NCBI GenBank assembly: GCA_016934265.1
Contig: JAFGTF010000070.1
Coordinates: 43,530 to 107,529 of the forward strand
Direction of reading: 5' to 3'
Length of the DNA: 64,000 nt
Source of the DNA: Spirochaetota bacterium
Lineage (GTDB): Bacteria; Spirochaetota; B62-G9; DRHN01
The notes below the pieces were generated by a model that was not told where the DNA came from, searched no databases, and saw only the letters and a list, made by a program, of their open reading frames with translations. Made by a program: the position numbers and the translations under genes. Shown here piece after piece: positions 63,823-64,000 of the stretch; position 1 is the stretch's first letter; each line of letters opens with the position of its first letter.

Positions 63823-63863
63823 AAACCCGGCGGCGGGTGTAAACCCGTTTCGCCGGGTTTTTT
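63823..63863 (+). terminator. Strong intrinsic terminator
   Basis: AAACCCGGCG pairs with CGCCGGGTTT, enclosing an inner CGGGT/ACCCG stem, and ends in T6. It closes the VWA operon. Confidence 0.9.
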
Positions 63864-63869
63864 ATGCAC

Positions 63870-63919
63870 TTGACTTACTCCGTATATGCGGTATTATGTG
63901 TGGGGCGTACCGACGCCCC
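63870..63919 (+). promoter_or_regulatory. Promoter and leader hairpin of ndk
   Basis: TTGACT (63870-63875), a 16-base spacer and TATTAT (63892-63897). Just after the predicted start GGGGCGT pairs with ACGCCCC (63902-63919) as a stable 5' hairpin before the gene. Confidence 0.7.
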
Positions 63920-63938
63920 CGACGACGGAGAGCAGGGC

Positions 63939-64000
63939 ATGCCGAATACAAAGACGCTCATACTCATAAAACCGGACGGGCTCAGCAAATCGCTCACCGG
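63939..64000 (+). CDS. ndk: Nucleoside-diphosphate kinase, N-terminal end (cut by the window edge)
   Basis: The first 20 or so residues, MPNTKTLILIKPDGLSKSL, match the N-terminus of NDK, where the Lys of KPDG binds ATP. The rest lies outside the window. NDK balances NTP pools. GAGAGCAGGG lies near the ATG. The alternative, a chance match, is unlikely given the KPDG motif, promoter and position after a terminator. Confidence 0.8.
   Translation, partial: MPNTKTLILIKPDGLSKSLT

Noticed and set aside
1..64000. tRNA, rRNA, CRISPR or prophage
   Set aside because: No cloverleaf with a TTC-loop, no rRNA-like sequence, no regularly spaced repeat array and no phage structural genes were seen by eye; a covariance scan could not be run.

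Overview
The window is a stretch of a fairly GC-rich bacterial chromosome with well-spaced genes on both strands. No rRNA, tRNA, CRISPR array or prophage was seen. Several families point to a free-living Gram-negative-type bacterium, most plausibly a spirochaete or relative: a DUF5312-like protein, periplasmic binding proteins and lipoproteins, PEGA-like and FHA signalling proteins, and a HU protein with an unusual N-terminal domain. That assignment is an inference; no phylogenetic marker in the window settles it.

Layout. 1-7.4 kb: a patatin-like phospholipase overlapping glmS, a small membrane protein, a DUF5312-like protein, a mini J-domain protein overlapping guaA. 7.4-12 kb: radical SAM protein, unknown protein, TlpA-like thioredoxin, HAD hydrolase, UroD-family enzyme. 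12-14 kb: a NapH-type polyferredoxin and its secreted partner. 14-17.4 kb: an ankyrin lipoprotein and a TetR regulator. 17.8-30.4 kb: one long minus-strand region that looks like a single sensing and utilisation system. It carries an AllA-like protein behind a near-consensus sigma-54 promoter, an RbsABC-type transporter (with two permeases), DhaK and DhaL without a DhaM, a YD-repeat-like secreted protein, a PocR-PAS histidine kinase and an NtrC-type regulator with GAFTGA.

30-36.5 kb: LysE exporter, cupin, GNAT, a decayed DUF3795-like gene, a REP-associated transposase beside the remnant of a second copy, a second patatin, and MgtC behind a structured leader. 36.8-39.6 kb: an OmpR-type response regulator and Met/His-rich sensor kinase next to a secreted protein. 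A direct repeat with 11-bp periodicity lies at the same distance from the -10 box in front of this secreted protein and of the secreted protein at 13.5-13.9 kb, which suggests one regulon. 40-48.5 kb: a CaCA antiporter, LarA-like protein, small membrane protein, class V aminotransferase-like protein, HtpG and an FGGY kinase.

48.9-56.5 kb is a phosphoprotein signalling island: a stand-alone FHA protein, a protein joining an unfamiliar domain to a HU fold, then a minus-strand operon of PPP-type phosphatase, transmembrane Ser/Thr kinase, membrane FHA protein and VWA-FHA protein. A stand-alone paralogue of the unfamiliar domain lies just beyond, so the two copies bracket the kinase operon. 56.7-64 kb: a GSA-like aminotransferase, an ECF sigma factor with an anti-sigma/DUF4349 protein, a VIT-VWA protein, a second VWA protein and the start of ndk.

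The strongest candidates for something undescribed are the bracketing HU-fusion/kinase island, the PocR/sigma-54/DhaKL system and the two-site OmpR-type regulon.
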